A DNA stretch of 22,950 nt from Polysphondylium violaceum (GCA_000277445.1 AJWJ01000386.1:1-22950), one strand, 5' to 3'; counted from the first letter of the stretch, positions 1 through 11,682 are shown. Numbers and translations: made by a program. Notes: generated by a model from the letters alone, not told the origin.

Positions 1-786
1 GGGGGCGATGTGGAGTGGTGGGAGTGGGGGGGCAAGGGATGCAAAATTCCTTTGTGATGATTTTGGTAATGCATTCACACACCACACATCCAAGGGTCAA
101 TAGAATCTATTTTAAATGGGGTGTGTCAAGATCAAGGATGGGGTGCAGGGCAGCATCCTTTTTGGCAAAAGAGGAACAGGGTGATTGGTGTCAAGTATGC
201 GATATGATTGTGATTTGATTGGCAAACAAGGCTAATTAATTAAAATTAACCGATAAATAAAGAGTGATTGAATGATGTGCAAGTTCACCATGAACAAGTT
301 GGCACGCCCACACAAAAGAGGCACAACATACCTGAGGGATAGGAAACTGAATTGAATTTTGACAGTCCAATTAACACACAAAAGATATTATTTTACCCTT
401 TTCCCAAATTATAAAATTGATTTTTTTTTTTTTGTTTTTTGTTTTTTTTGATTGGTAATTGACAAAAAATAGAAACTATCAAATTCACACGACTAGTCGG
501 TTGTGGATATAAATAAATAATGAAATGAAAATAAAAAAATAAAATAAAAGCTAACCATATCTTACACTTTTGCAAATAAATAATACAAATATGGTAATGA
601 TACAATAAGTGATCAAAAGTTCCCTACCAAAATGAAAAATTTTAGAATTTAGGGTTGAACTTTTGTTTGGAGTATAGTAATGGTAATAATATTATTATTA
701 TTGACAAAAATGATATTTTTATCACGAAACAAAAGATACAGAACATCATTATATAATTAATAAATTAATTTAATAAATATGTCTGT

Positions 787-855
787 CCCCACAACTCACA
801 CTACACACATAAACAAACACACCACACACACACACTCAACCAAAAGGGGTGGGTA
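787..855. promoter_or_regulatory. CA-rich block with adjoining GGGGTGGG
   Basis: The block is almost only C and A on the + strand (repeated CACA, ACACACCACACA) and is followed by AAAAGGGGTGGGTA. CA-rich elements and G-boxes are known binding sites of G-box binding factor in dictyostelid developmental promoters. That this block works that way is inference; it may simply be a microsatellite-like sequence. Confidence 0.25.
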
Positions 856-1596
856 TTTACCTATCTATTTTTGATGTAATTTTGAATCAACTGTGGTGGT
901 AAAGAGTAATGAGAGATACAAAGAATAAATCCTAAAATAAAAAAAAAAAAATAAAAAAATCAAATATGGACAACAATTAATTGTTTAGAATTAAAAATTT
1001 AAATACTACTAATTATTGTTTACATTTGGTGTCAAAAATAAAATTAAAAAAAAAAAAAAAAAATAAATAAATAAATAATTGATAAATAACATATCATATC
1101 ATATATTTGTATAGATATATTTTATACATATCAAACCAAAGGAAATTATATGACATATATAGAGATAAAATTGAATATTTTATTGTGCGACAAACGCATC
1201 AACACACAAAACCCACTTACATAGATATAAACAACATTTTAAACACACTCATACACATAACAAAAAAAAAAAAAAAGGAAATAGTAAAATGAAAATCTAA
1301 TTATCAAGATAACCTACCCCTAACCTTACTGTCTATATAGTGGATGAAAATTAAATTTTATAAAGTATTGATTTATTCACAAATAGTCTTTTTAAATTAT
1401 TTCTATACAGATTTACAATACAACAAACAAGGAATAGTACAATATGAATATAACAGCAGCAAAACAGTAACAGTAGTAATAAAATAGTAATGTAGTAGAA
1501 ATACTATTAGTAATGATAGTATTTGTTGTTTATAAATACACTGTATGATGAGTTTGAAAAAGTGTATCATTTTTTTTTTGTTTGAGGAAATCCTAG

Positions 1597-1652
1597 ATGT
1601 GTGTGGTAATAGTGGTGTGTATTTTGGGTATGTGTGTGTTTGTGTGTTGGAT
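1597..1652. promoter_or_regulatory. GT-rich G-box-like block
   Basis: A run of G and T (GTGTGTGGTAATAGTGGTGTG, then TTTTGGGTATGTGTGTG) sits in DNA that is otherwise AT-rich. It resembles the G/T-rich G-boxes bound by the dictyostelid factor GBF. It lies more than 800 bases upstream of the Integrator subunit 1 start, so its target gene is unclear. Confidence 0.25.
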
Positions 1653-2345
1653 GCTTTTTTTTGAGATCAGTTCACATCCAATAAAAGGCATTCATCCCAA
1701 TTTGAAACATAAGGGAACTTCCTCATTAATTAATTAGTAATACACATGATTTATTTCAAAAAACTCTGTATCTAGCAAACTTTTAACTTGATTTCGTGTT
1801 TTATTGTTTTGCCATTGTTATCCGACTGAATGAATAAGATGTCGTTTACATATCAGGAAAATAATCCTACATGGATACAGGTGAGGTGAAAACACTATTC
1901 CTATGAAACATATATCCCCATTTAAATTTAATTATCTGTGTAGAAATAAGCTCAGGGTGTTCTTTGTTTGAAAATCATCAGCAAGTGAATATAGAGCAAA
2001 AAAGTAAACAAAAAAAAAAAAATAGTTCACACTCCTTTTTCACCCCCTTTTTTTTGATTTTTTTATTTTCAAATTTTATGTATTTTTTTTTTTTTCAATT
2101 TTTCAAAATTTTTTTGCATTTAAAAAAATTTTGCTCATTTTATTTCATTTTGAATTCAAAAACCTGTGCATTTATATCACTTTTTGTATCAAAACTGAAC
2201 TTCCATTTCAAATCGATTTGGAATTGTTGATCACAAAAGAACGAATAATTATCTCTTTTTTTTTTATTTTAATTTTTTTTAAAAAAAAGGATGATGATTA
2301 CCATATATCAATATTATTATTTATAAATAGATCACCCCACCCCCC

Positions 2346-2447
2346 TTTCACACATTAACCACACATTCACTCACTCACTCACTCAATTTATATTATTCAC
2401 GCAAAAAAGTATTGTCTTTCACACATTAACCACACACTCACTCACTC
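2346..2447 (+). repeat. Direct repeat just upstream of the ints1 start codon
   Basis: The 20-mer TTTCACACATTAACCACACA occurs at 2346-2365 and again at 2417-2436, 71 bases apart. Each copy is followed by a run of CACT/TCAC units, longer in the first copy. The second copy ends about 12 bases before the proposed ATG at 2459. The repeat therefore lies in the 5' leader or core promoter and looks like a recent local duplication. Confidence 0.8.
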
Positions 2448-2458
2448 TAAATAAAACC

Positions 2459-5400
2459 ATGTCCAATCTTTTGGGAAAATCTCAACTTAAAAGAGCAAAG
2501 AATGGTAAGTGTTTAAATTTACATTTTCAAAGTAAAAAAAAAAAAAAAAAATTACCAAATTTAACCATCTGACATAATAAACCCTAAAATAGCAATGGCA
2601 GAGGATGCAGAATTAGTGCCTCTGGGTGCTAGAAGTAGAAAGGTATCTTCATCATCATCGTCATCATCAAATGACGACTCTTCAGAATCATCGTTAAAGA
2701 AATTTAAACAGGATACTACGACAGGTGTTAATCAACATAGTAATAATAACAATAATAACAACAATAGTTCACAGTCATCATCACTATTAAATAACAGAAG
2801 ACCATTTGATCAATTTTATTTAATTGAATTGATCCAATCATTAGAGAACACACCAACAGACAATATGGACGGCAATAGCAATAATGTAGATAAATTGGTA
2901 AAGATTATAAAATCCATATTGATGGTGCTAAAGAGTGTTGGAAACGAACCCGATAAATCTGCATTTGTGACATTAATGTTGGTTAGTAAAAGAAATCCAA
3001 CTATATTTTCCAGACACGAGTTACTGGATCCACTCTTGACCCTACTTAAAAGAGACCCTACCCAGGTACAAAAGAAAAATAATCTTTTATGTCTATTGGC
3101 TTGCAATTTAATTATGGCAGGCTATGAGTCTATATCAGATTGGCCTGTATATTTTTTTTATGCATATCTCGATGATGCTATTTCCGATAGAATCTGGGTC
3201 GAGGATGTAAACTGTAAACATTTTGTTAATAATATTTTAGCTTCTTTTCCATCAGGTAAACAAACTTCTTCATCATCATCATCATCATCATCATCAACAA
3301 CAACATCGACTGTAAATAAAACTATTCAACCACCAACAACCACTAATCCACCAATAATTCAATCAACATCATCTACATCATCTCCATCAAACAATATTTC
3401 ACCGAGATTAAGTTCAAGTAGCACTAAAATACTTTCACCACCTCCCAGTAATTTATCAACTCCAACAAAAAATAACAATACCAATAATAATAGTAATAAG
3501 GATGATAGTGAAGAAGAAATTGAGGAGGAAATTATTAGTTCATCTTCATTTGTTATTGTACCTGGATCAACATCATCAACATCATCATCAACAACATCAT
3601 CAACATCAACAATACCAACTTATAAAAATAGATTTACAAATTCACAAAATGAGATTATTAAATATATATTATATTCAATCAAGAGTACTAGTTCAAATCC
3701 AAGAAATTTAATTAGATTATTAAATGTAACAGTTGGATTCAAGGAATCAAGATTAGAAGGATCACAAATGATTGAATCATTATTGGGAAATACCAATGTA
3801 TTTAGATTTGCCAAAGAATATCTCTCAACTCTAGTGCTCAACACAATGGACTCATGTCCAGAGGATTTCAAAACTGTACAAAACTTATTAAAGATTCAGG
3901 TAGCTCATCACATTGATATCGTATCATCTCTGCTTGGTAATAATCCATTATATCCAGCTATAGCATTACATCAATCTGTCGAAATGGAATTGGATCAAAA
4001 TCAAAAAATAGCTACAAAATCGAAACTGTCGATCATATTTAAATATCAGGTTCCCCATCGAGGTGAAGAGGAATTGGCGGGTATATTTAAAGAGTATGCC
4101 ACCAAAGATGATTCCTCTAGGCCTCCAGTTAAATTGATTGTTAAAAAGATTTTAAAGAATCTTACAAACATTGACATTGGCTATTTGTGTGGCGAGTTGA
4201 TGAAGATTACAAAAAAAGATCAAGCTTACCTACAAAAGGACCAAGCCACCAAAGACCGATGGGCGTCCAATTTAGTTCAAATGGTTTGTCAAATTCTTTT
4301 TCTCATCCCTTCATTCAACGACTATGCCAAGGATGCAACCAACATGCGTCAAATGATATCCAACATTCAGTCCTATGCAACCACTTGGTGTGTTGGTTTA
4401 TTTCCGATGATCATTCAATCGCCCACAGAGATTCTATCGTTTATTTCAAAACTCTTGGTATTTGATCCACTCGTCTCTTTTTTTTCAACGCCCAATATCA
4501 TTGTCGATGCCGATCGTATTGCATATCGTATTCTCACATCTGAAATTATCACTCAAGAAAATACCATCGAGATGTTGGTTCGCTTTGCACTCGAGAATCC
4601 CTTTCCAGAGAGAAAACAAATACTCGATATGATTGATACTCTCTTGAAACGTTCTCTATCCAGCTCCAATAGATTTGGTGTCTATATGCAACCGGTAAAA
4701 CAAAATCTTGGCGAAATTATCCTCTCCTTGAGTGTCATTGAAAATAGTGAACCTTCACTCGCCTATGCAGCTCTATTTTGGCAAGCAACAATATTGGTAT
4801 GTCTCTTGATTGTCCAATCACCCTCGACCGTCAGTCCATTCTTTTGGAACCAATGTCCAACCATTAGACTCTTGCTTGAGATGATAATCACACGATGTTG
4901 GAAATTCCCTCCCTATATTCCAAAAAATTTAAATCCACCAAACTATTATCAAATCTGTGAATCTAATCAAAAATCCAAAGAAGTAGAAATTGTCTCCAAA
5001 TATCCACAGCTCAATCAAATTGATTTTCTCATCTATGATTTAAAGGGACCCGTTAGACAACCACCCGATGAAATTTTAGAGAAAATTCAAAAACTAGACA
5101 ATGATTTCCACCTTGGATTCATTTTGTGTAGCTGCAGATCACCAGACTTTTTATTAGAGATCATGTGTAACCAAGATTCAAAACAATCAATGATATGGTT
5201 AAACCCAATCATTCACAATGATCCAAAGACATTAGATATTCTTCCACCCATTTGTATTAGTGAAATTCTTTTATCGATCTTGTCTGTCGATTACAACACA
5301 ACAACCATATCAACGAGAATTCTCAATAGAATGTTATTTTTTTTCAATTCGCCAACTCCCATTCCAACATTGGAAATTTTAAATTTCTATTTCACCCTCC

Positions 5401-8400
5401 TATGTTCTCCTAATCCAAGCACGAGAAACTTATCAAAGAAATCCTTAGCTTTTTTAGTATCAAAAATTCCTCATATTGGTAATAATAATAACACCACCAC
5501 AACAACAAATAGTGGGAGACCAATCATTGTCGCAACAAGTCCAAAACACAAGGATAGAGATGAAGAGATGACTGATAATTTATCAAATAGTTCTGAGAGT
5601 ATCACATCATCCAATGGTATTAAAGCATCTGGTAACGATGCTTTTTCCAATGATAGTGGAACAAATTATATATCCGAGGATTTCCAATGGCTTTTGAAAA
5701 TGAATGTATTCACTTGGTATGATGAATCTCAAGAGATTGCCATATCTTCTCTAAAGAAAGCCATTCATATTGAAACCGATATCAAGTCTATTGAGGCCTA
5801 TATTCAATTTCTAACCATCAACCAAGGCTCACCTTTTGATCCAACATTCACCATTGAATTATCCCTTTTGATTCTCAAAAGAGTTTCACTGTCCAACTAT
5901 CTTTTGTCAAATGATATCTCTTCACTCTTATTTGATGCCTTTTATTTTATGCTTCAAGTTGATCAACAAAAACAAATTTTCACTCTACTCAATTCACCAT
6001 CATCAACCATATCAACAAATCAAGACAAGTGGATTGTTGTTGATCGACCAAATTGTGATTTAATCCATCTTCCAAGAATTATTTTAGATGCAATCATTTA
6101 TTCACTTTCAAAATGTAATAATAGTAATATTATTAGTAATAATTCACAATCTCAAATCATTCAATTATTATTTCCAGATAAAATCGATATTGAATCCATT
6201 TATAGTGATTTTCGTACACAAAAGAGCGAACCAATTTTAAAAGATAATCAATACTCTTTAGTACTATCTTGCAGTGTTGTACCATTGATAGAGCTGGCAA
6301 TTAAAACATTTACAAATATTAAAACTCTATTCAACTATCTATTTGAATTTGGCATTTCTGATCAATCCAGATATCTTATTTTAAAGAAACTAGATCATCT
6401 AATCAATACAAATCAAATCAATCAAGAATTTCAAGAATCATTAGACTTGTTATCTAAAAATCAATTTAAATTAAATTTATTATTAAAATTGATTGATAGA
6501 TTAAATATTGGAATTTCATTAAAAGATAAATTGAAAAAAGATCAACATCCAACCACTACAACAACTATATTTACAAAAAAAGAAAAGAATTTATTCAATT
6601 CATTTTTAAAAGAAGAACAACAAGAAGAAAAAGATAATAATAATATTAAGCAAGAATCATCAATGGATATTGACGAAAGATTAACAAATAGCAACTCAAA
6701 TATTATGAAGCTAGTTTTAACAGATAAATCAACATCAACAGCAAATTTAACAAAATCAATTTCAACATATGATAAAAATAATTTTACACTCACCTTATCG
6801 ATCATTAGAATATTACAAAATTGTAAAACTGAAAATAATATTCAAGATATTACAAATCAATTTAATCAATTCAAATTAAACTGTACCAATGGAAAAGATT
6901 TGGAATTTATAGAAAAATTAATTAATAACAATAATAGTAAAAAACAACAACCACAGCAACAAAGACAAAAGAATATTAATTTAAATGAATGGAAATCAAA
7001 ATCAAATAGAGAGATTATTAATCAATTAGTATCAATTAATAATGATTTCACACCTATTTCTGATATTAATCAATTTAATAGGATTATCAAAAGTACTATA
7101 TTAAACTTTATTGAAAATGATTTCTCAGTACTAGAAGAGTTTCTTGGAAGATTTATCGGAAAGATATTTTCACCAAACTCTTTAATAACGATTGTTGGTA
7201 GTTCAAATAGTTTGGATCAAATTTCAGTATCATTATTCAACACTTTATTGACTATTCTCACTGAACTTGGTGAAAAGAAAATCAACTCGAAAACTGGTGT
7301 ACTTGGTTTACTTTTAGATTGGATTGTTTTATTGGTTCAAAAGTTTTCATTCAAAACTATTCAATCTAAAAGTACTACTCCTGATCAACAACAAGGATTA
7401 GATATTAATTCAATGTATAATTTAATGTTTGGTAAAAATAGATTCTCATTTTCCACTCTTCTCTCATCACATTTTATTCATCACGCCACTTGGAAGAATT
7501 TGAAAACAATGGTTAATTGGATCTTTAGTAATGGAAACATGAACATCAACATCAACAAATACTATGAATCATCATTGATTTTAACATTTTTAAATTCTTA
7601 TCAAAATCATCCGAGATCAGCGGCTCCCTATTACAAGATTTCACCAAGCACAGCGGCATCTAAAAGTTCAATTCGTATGAATTTCTCCCAATCATGTTTA
7701 ATGAATCACATCAATCCCTCAACTATTCAAACTTTATCTTTTTTAATAGTTAATGAAATAGAGAATAATTTGAAGAATAACAATAACAATAATAATAATA
7801 ATAATAATAACAACAATAGTAATAATAAGTTTGAAAATAGAATGGATTTACTTGTACAATCTTGTAGAACATCAAAAGAGAATTTAATATCTTTGATTTT
7901 GAATCTAAATAACAATAGTCATAAAACAGCATCATTAATTCTTCGAGAAGTTTATTTTGCATTTCCATCAATAGTAAAATCAGTTTTGGTAAACTATTCG
8001 CCTACACTTGAAGAAATGACAAATTCAAATCTATTTATTAAACAACAACAACAAGAATCATCAACACAAGTACAAAAGAAAATGCCAAATACTCAATTGG
8101 ATATAATATTACATAGAGTTATATTAAGATTTTCAGAATCAAATATTGAAAATAGAAACTCTAGCTTTATTATTATTCGTAAACTAGCGTCCATTCATCC
8201 AGAATTAGTCACACTTTATTTACCAAATATTTCATTGTTGTTTGCTGGTAGAGCCCAAATGCCTTTGGATCAATTCATTGGTAGAATGTATCATCATTTA
8301 TTTTATCAAATTTTAGATCTACTAGATATTCTAAGACCAACCGTATTTTCAAGTCCTAGTTTAGTTGGTATTTTAAATGAATATTTTGAATTCTTTGCAA

Positions 8401-9161
8401 GCTATTCTGAATGTAAAGTTGATGAGTTTAATAATTTGGTGTCCAAGTTTTCAGATTTCCTTTTGGCATATACTTTTAATTATCAAAATTTAGATATCCT
8501 ATTCCAACACAAAGATCTTTTAAAACGTTTATCTCAACTATACTCTTGCAACATTAATTTATTACTCAAGAAAACTAAAACCAATCAAAATAATATCTCT
8601 TCCTCTTCTTATTTATCTTCGTTATTATCTATTTCTCCAATTAATAGTAATAATATAAATCATAATAATAGTAATCAACAAAAGAATAGTACTAGTAATC
8701 AAAATCAAAATCAAGTAATTTCAATATATAAGCCAAAGTTATTAGAATCAATGAATAATTATTTAATAATTGGTGATTTTGAAAAACAGATTAAAATATT
8801 AGAAGATATTAACAAGATTACATTGAATTTACCATGGGATTTAGTATATTTAAAGCAACAATTATTGGAATTAATACAATCGAATCATCATCCAATTAGA
8901 TCTTTGGCATATTTTCTTATCCAACGTTATTTGCAATACTGTCCAAAAGAGGCATCTCAGATGATGGAATCTTATCTTGAATGCTTTAAACACTGGAATC
9001 CCGATGTTATCAAAGATGCAATCCAACACTCTACCGATTTCTATTATTTCACAAACAATCGTTCTGAATTTTTAATTCAACAAATGCTAACTTTTGGTGG
9101 AAAAGATTCAATCTCTGAAGTTAAAAAACTTGTCCATCCCTTTGTTTTTATCTACAAGTAA
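2459..9161 (+). CDS. ints1: Integrator complex subunit 1
   Basis: This is the large scaffold subunit of the nuclear Integrator complex, which cleaves nascent Pol II transcripts, including snRNA 3' ends, and terminates paused polymerase. Exons are 2459-2504 and 2593-9161. The 88-base intron has a GTAAGT donor and a TAG acceptor, and the frame stays open across the join (one base of codon 16 before it, two after), giving 2204 residues against about 2190 in human. Stretches that match the human protein in order include LLACNLIMAGYE (about 183-194), RNLIRLLNVTVGFKESRL in the region of the domain described as RPB2-binding, and RSPDFLLEIM and ILPPICISEILL (about 860-905). Low-complexity Ser, Thr and Asn tracts (near 3266-3297, 3460-3500 and 7775-7830) fall between conserved blocks, as is usual in dictyostelids. 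No catalytic site is expected. The alternative start is the Met at 2595, but the upstream exon is in frame and has good splice sites. Confidence 0.93.
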
Positions 9162-9270
9162 AAGTAATCCAAATACTATTCTTACCAATATTGATGATGA
9201 GTAGTAACGACAAGAATAAATTTTCTTTTTTGTAATAAAATATCATAAATATTCTATCTCCCAATATTTA

Positions 9271-9310
9271 AATTTCGAACACTCTTCCATTCCATGGGGT
9301 GTTCGAAATT
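9271..9310. repeat. 12-bp perfect hairpin downstream of ints1
   Basis: AATTTCGAACAC (9271-9282) and its exact reverse complement GTGTTCGAAATT (9299-9310) flank a 16-base loop. Shorter outer pairing is possible between ATCTC upstream and GAGAT downstream. It lies about 110 bases after the ints1 stop, so it may be part of the 3' UTR or mark the transcript end. Function is inferred; the inverted repeat itself is plain in the sequence. Confidence 0.8.
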
Positions 9311-9417
9311 ACATCAAGTGAGAGATTTTTCTCCAAGTTTTATTCCAAAAGTTGATGACAAAAAAAAAAAAAAAAAAAAAAAAGTACAAAAAATAAAAAA
9401 GAAAAATTAAAAAAAAA

Positions 9418-9484
9418 ATATCGTTTCGTTTTAGGGAACTGACACATATTTAAACGATATATTGTGCTTGTACTAATATTAGTA
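9418..9484. promoter_or_regulatory. Palindromic elements in the kynureninase promoter
   Basis: ATATCGTTT (9418-9426) is mirrored exactly by AAACGATAT (9452-9460), a 9-bp inverted repeat with a 25-base spacer. Eleven bases further on is the perfect 14-bp palindrome TACTAATATTAGTA (9471-9484), ending 32 bases before the ATG at 9517. Such symmetry is typical of sites for dimeric DNA-binding proteins, but no known factor is recognised. Confidence 0.4.
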
Positions 9485-9516
9485 GTAGTGTAGTGTAAAA
9501 ACAGTATAATACAGAA

Positions 9517-10947
9517 ATGGAAAACTTTTTAAATTATATTAAACAACATGATCTAGACATAAACGATGAAACACTTGCTGAGAAGTTGGACGCTTTGGAT
9601 GATTTGTCTCACATGAGAAAGGAATTCAATTTCCCTCAATTGGGCGACATTGCCACAGAGATAAATGATGAAAACAGAGATAAGGTTGATCAAGAAGTTA
9701 TTTACTTGACTGGAAATTCATTGGGTTTACAAGGAAAGGCTGTTGAAAGAGAGTTGAAGGTTTATTTGGACGATTGGAAAAAGTATGCTGTCGAGGGTCA
9801 TATGAAAGGCACTCATCCCTTTATTTCTATTGACGAAGAAATTCAATCACGTTTGGCCTCTATTGTTGGTGCAAAACCATCAGAGGTTTGCTCAATGAAT
9901 TCATTGTCTGTGAATCTTCATATCTTACTTTCAAACTTTTATAAACCAACTAAAGACAGATATAAAATAGTCATTGAATATGGCGCATTCCCAAGTGACT
10001 TGGTAAATATGAAATGATACATCATGGATTTTATCCACAGATATACTTATATTAACATCTCACTATCCCTACAATAGTATGTAACAGAATCTCAACTTAG
10101 AAATCATGGATTCAATCCAGAAACAGATTTAATTAAAATTAAACCAAAGGAAAATGAATATACACTTACTACTCAAGAGATTATAGACACTTTGAAGGAA
10201 CATGGCGACAGCATTGCTGTGGTGTTACTCAGCGGTGTTCAATATTTTACAGGTCAATTCTTTGATATTAAGACCATTACTAAAGTTGGACATGAATGCG
10301 GTGCTATTGTAGGATGGGATTTGGCCCATGCTGCTGGCAATGTTCAATTACAACTCCACGACTGGGATGTTGACTTTGCTTCATGGTGTTCATACAAATA
10401 CTTGAATTCTGGACCAGGTTGTATTGCAGGTGTGTTTGTCCACAGCAGAATCACTGAAACCTTTGATTTAGCCACCGACAACAGATTGATGGGCTGGTTT
10501 GGCAACAAACTTTCTCACAGATTCCACAAAGAGAAACCATTTGTCGCCGAGACTGGTGCACTCGGTTTCCGTTGCTCCAATCCCTCTGTGGCCGACACCA
10601 CAGCCCTTCGTGCCAGTTTAGATATCTTTGAAAAGGCCGGTGGAGTAAGCAAACTCTCTGCCAAATCAGTGATTCTCACTGGCTATTTAGAGTATTTATT
10701 GAGAAACAAACTCGCATCCACCAATATCCAAATGATCACCCCAACCGATCCATCTCAAAGAGGGGCACAAATCTCACTCCTTGTCAGAGAAATCAAAGCC
10801 AATGAAATCAAACACAAACTCCTCAACTCGGGCGTCATCTGTGATGTCAGAGAACCAGATGTAATCAGAGTGGCCCCTGCCCCTCTTTACAATAGTTTTA
10901 CAGATTGTCATAGATTTATTCAATTACTTAATAAAGCTATGATGTAA
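9517..10947 (+). CDS. kynu: Kynureninase (PLP-dependent, tryptophan catabolism)
   Basis: Kynureninase hydrolyses L-kynurenine to anthranilate, and 3-hydroxykynurenine to 3-hydroxyanthranilate, plus alanine, in the cytosolic kynurenine pathway. Exons are 9517-10002 and 10078-10947. The 75-base intron falls between codons, joining FPSDL to YVTESQLRNHG as in other kynureninases; without splicing a TGA follows within the intron. The product has 451 residues (human 465). Visible landmarks are LTGNSLGLQG near 67-76, the FPSD motif ending at D161, the cofactor aspartate in GWDLAHAAG (D243, with H246), and SYKYLNSGPG with the Schiff-base lysine K269. These sit a constant seven residues before human D250, H253 and K276. 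The start follows an A-rich leader and gives the expected N-terminus. All key residues I can check are present, so the enzyme looks active. Confidence 0.95.
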
Positions 10948-10982
10948 TGTGTGTCCTAATAATAATAATACAATATATATTA

Positions 10983-11002
10983 TTTCCAATTTAATTTGGA
11001 AA
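10983..11002. repeat. 7-bp hairpin after kynureninase
   Basis: TTTCCAA (10983-10989) and TTGGAAA (10996-11002) form a perfect stem around a 6-base loop, 35 bases after the kynureninase stop codon. It is short and AT-rich, so chance is a real possibility; it is listed because similar hairpins follow three other genes here. Confidence 0.4.
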
Positions 11003-11211
11003 CATCCGCCAGAGTGTATGGATAATTTCCATTTTATATTAATCTAAGAGAAAAAGATCTTTTTTATTTCCTGATTCATTTGGACTAAATTCGATTGGAA
11101 AAAAATTGAAAAAAAATTGAAAAATTTGAAAAATTAGAAAAAAAAAAAACAAATACAAATTTGTATTATTTTTTATTTCATTCTTTCACACATTTTCTAT
11201 ATATAATAATA

Positions 11212-11614
11212 ATGACAGATACAAATGATTTAAATACAGATGTCCTTAGACTCTATAGTTCATCAGGACATGAATTTGTTCTCTCTAGAAAGATGTCTTT
11301 TGTTTCCGGTACCATTAAATCAATGTTGAGTGGAGGTTAGTATCTTTATTGTCTCTATTATATCTAGTAGTATATCTCTAACTTATATACGGATGATGAT
11401 GATTACTATATCTATAGATAGTTCAAACTTTATGGAAGATCAAAATTCTGAAATTCGTTTCAGAGAAATCTCTACACCTGTATTAGAAAAAGTGATTCAA
11501 TATTTTTATTTTAAAAACAAGTATACCAACAGTACTACCGATCTCCCTGAATTCCAAATCAATGAAAAGATTGTTGTTGATTTACTCTTATCAGCTCACT
11601 TTTTAGATACATAA
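11212..11614 (+). CDS. eloC: Elongin C
   Basis: Elongin C is a small BTB/SKP1-fold protein. It pairs with Elongin B, binds BC-box proteins, and links them to Cullin-2 or Cullin-5 ubiquitin ligases; with Elongin A it also stimulates Pol II elongation. Exons are 11212-11335 and 11418-11614, with an 82-base intron (GTTAGT donor, CTATAG acceptor) that splits codon 42. The product has 106 residues against 112 in human. Matches to human in order are SSSGHEFVLSR, SGTIKSMLSG, IRFREIS, KYTNSTTDLPEF and the C-terminal LLLSAHFLDT (human LLMAANFLDC). The intron sits at the poorly conserved loop after SGTIKSMLSG, so it interrupts no core strand or helix. A second AG four bases downstream would break the frame, which fixes the acceptor. 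Confidence 0.95.
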
Positions 11615-11654
11615 AAACCTCATGTCGATATCAAACAATTTTAAAACACAAAAA

Positions 11655-11682
11655 GCATCACTACTATCAAAAAAAGTGATGC
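11655..11682. repeat. 8-bp hairpin after Elongin C
   Basis: GCATCACT (11655-11662) and AGTGATGC (11675-11682) are exact reverse complements around a 12-base loop. After one mismatch the stem could extend with A:T pairs. It begins 40 bases after the Elongin C stop, so it lies in the probable 3' UTR. Confidence 0.65.

Larger units (their letters stand above)
1..2345. other. Non-coding region with no convincing gene
   Basis: No open frame here looks like a real protein; those present are short, low in complexity and driven by A or T runs. The first 240 bases or so are clearly richer in G and C than the rest, with G-runs such as TGGGGTGTGT near 116-126 and a CA-rich stretch near 75-90. From 240 to 780 and from 900 to 1590 the DNA is AT-rich with runs of A or T, for example at 421-450 and 1045-1065. 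A CA-rich block (787-855) and a GT-rich block (1597-1652) are listed separately. At 1839-1880 there is a short exon-like frame, MSFTYQENNPTWIQ, followed by a GTGAGG donor-like site, but I could not connect it to a convincing second exon. The left end may be the control region of a gene outside the window. Confidence 0.6.
9162..9516. other. Intergenic region between ints1 and kynureninase
   Basis: This stretch holds the ints1 3' flank, with AATAAA-like sequence at 9215-9240, the strong hairpin at 9271-9310, and a run of 24 A at 9360-9383 followed by more A-rich DNA. The kynureninase promoter with two palindromic elements fills the right end. No open frame of note is present. Confidence 0.6.

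Noticed and set aside
393-605. 70-codon - strand frame near the left end
   Set aside because: It is built from T/A-rich low-complexity DNA, has no domain, and lacks dictyostelid codon patterns.
1964-2358. Two overlapping + strand frames rich in Phe and Ile
   Set aside because: They run through T-tracts of the ints1 upstream region; the composition is that of non-coding DNA.
4187-4465. 92-codon + strand frame inside ints1
   Set aside because: It is another frame of the well-supported ints1 coding sequence.
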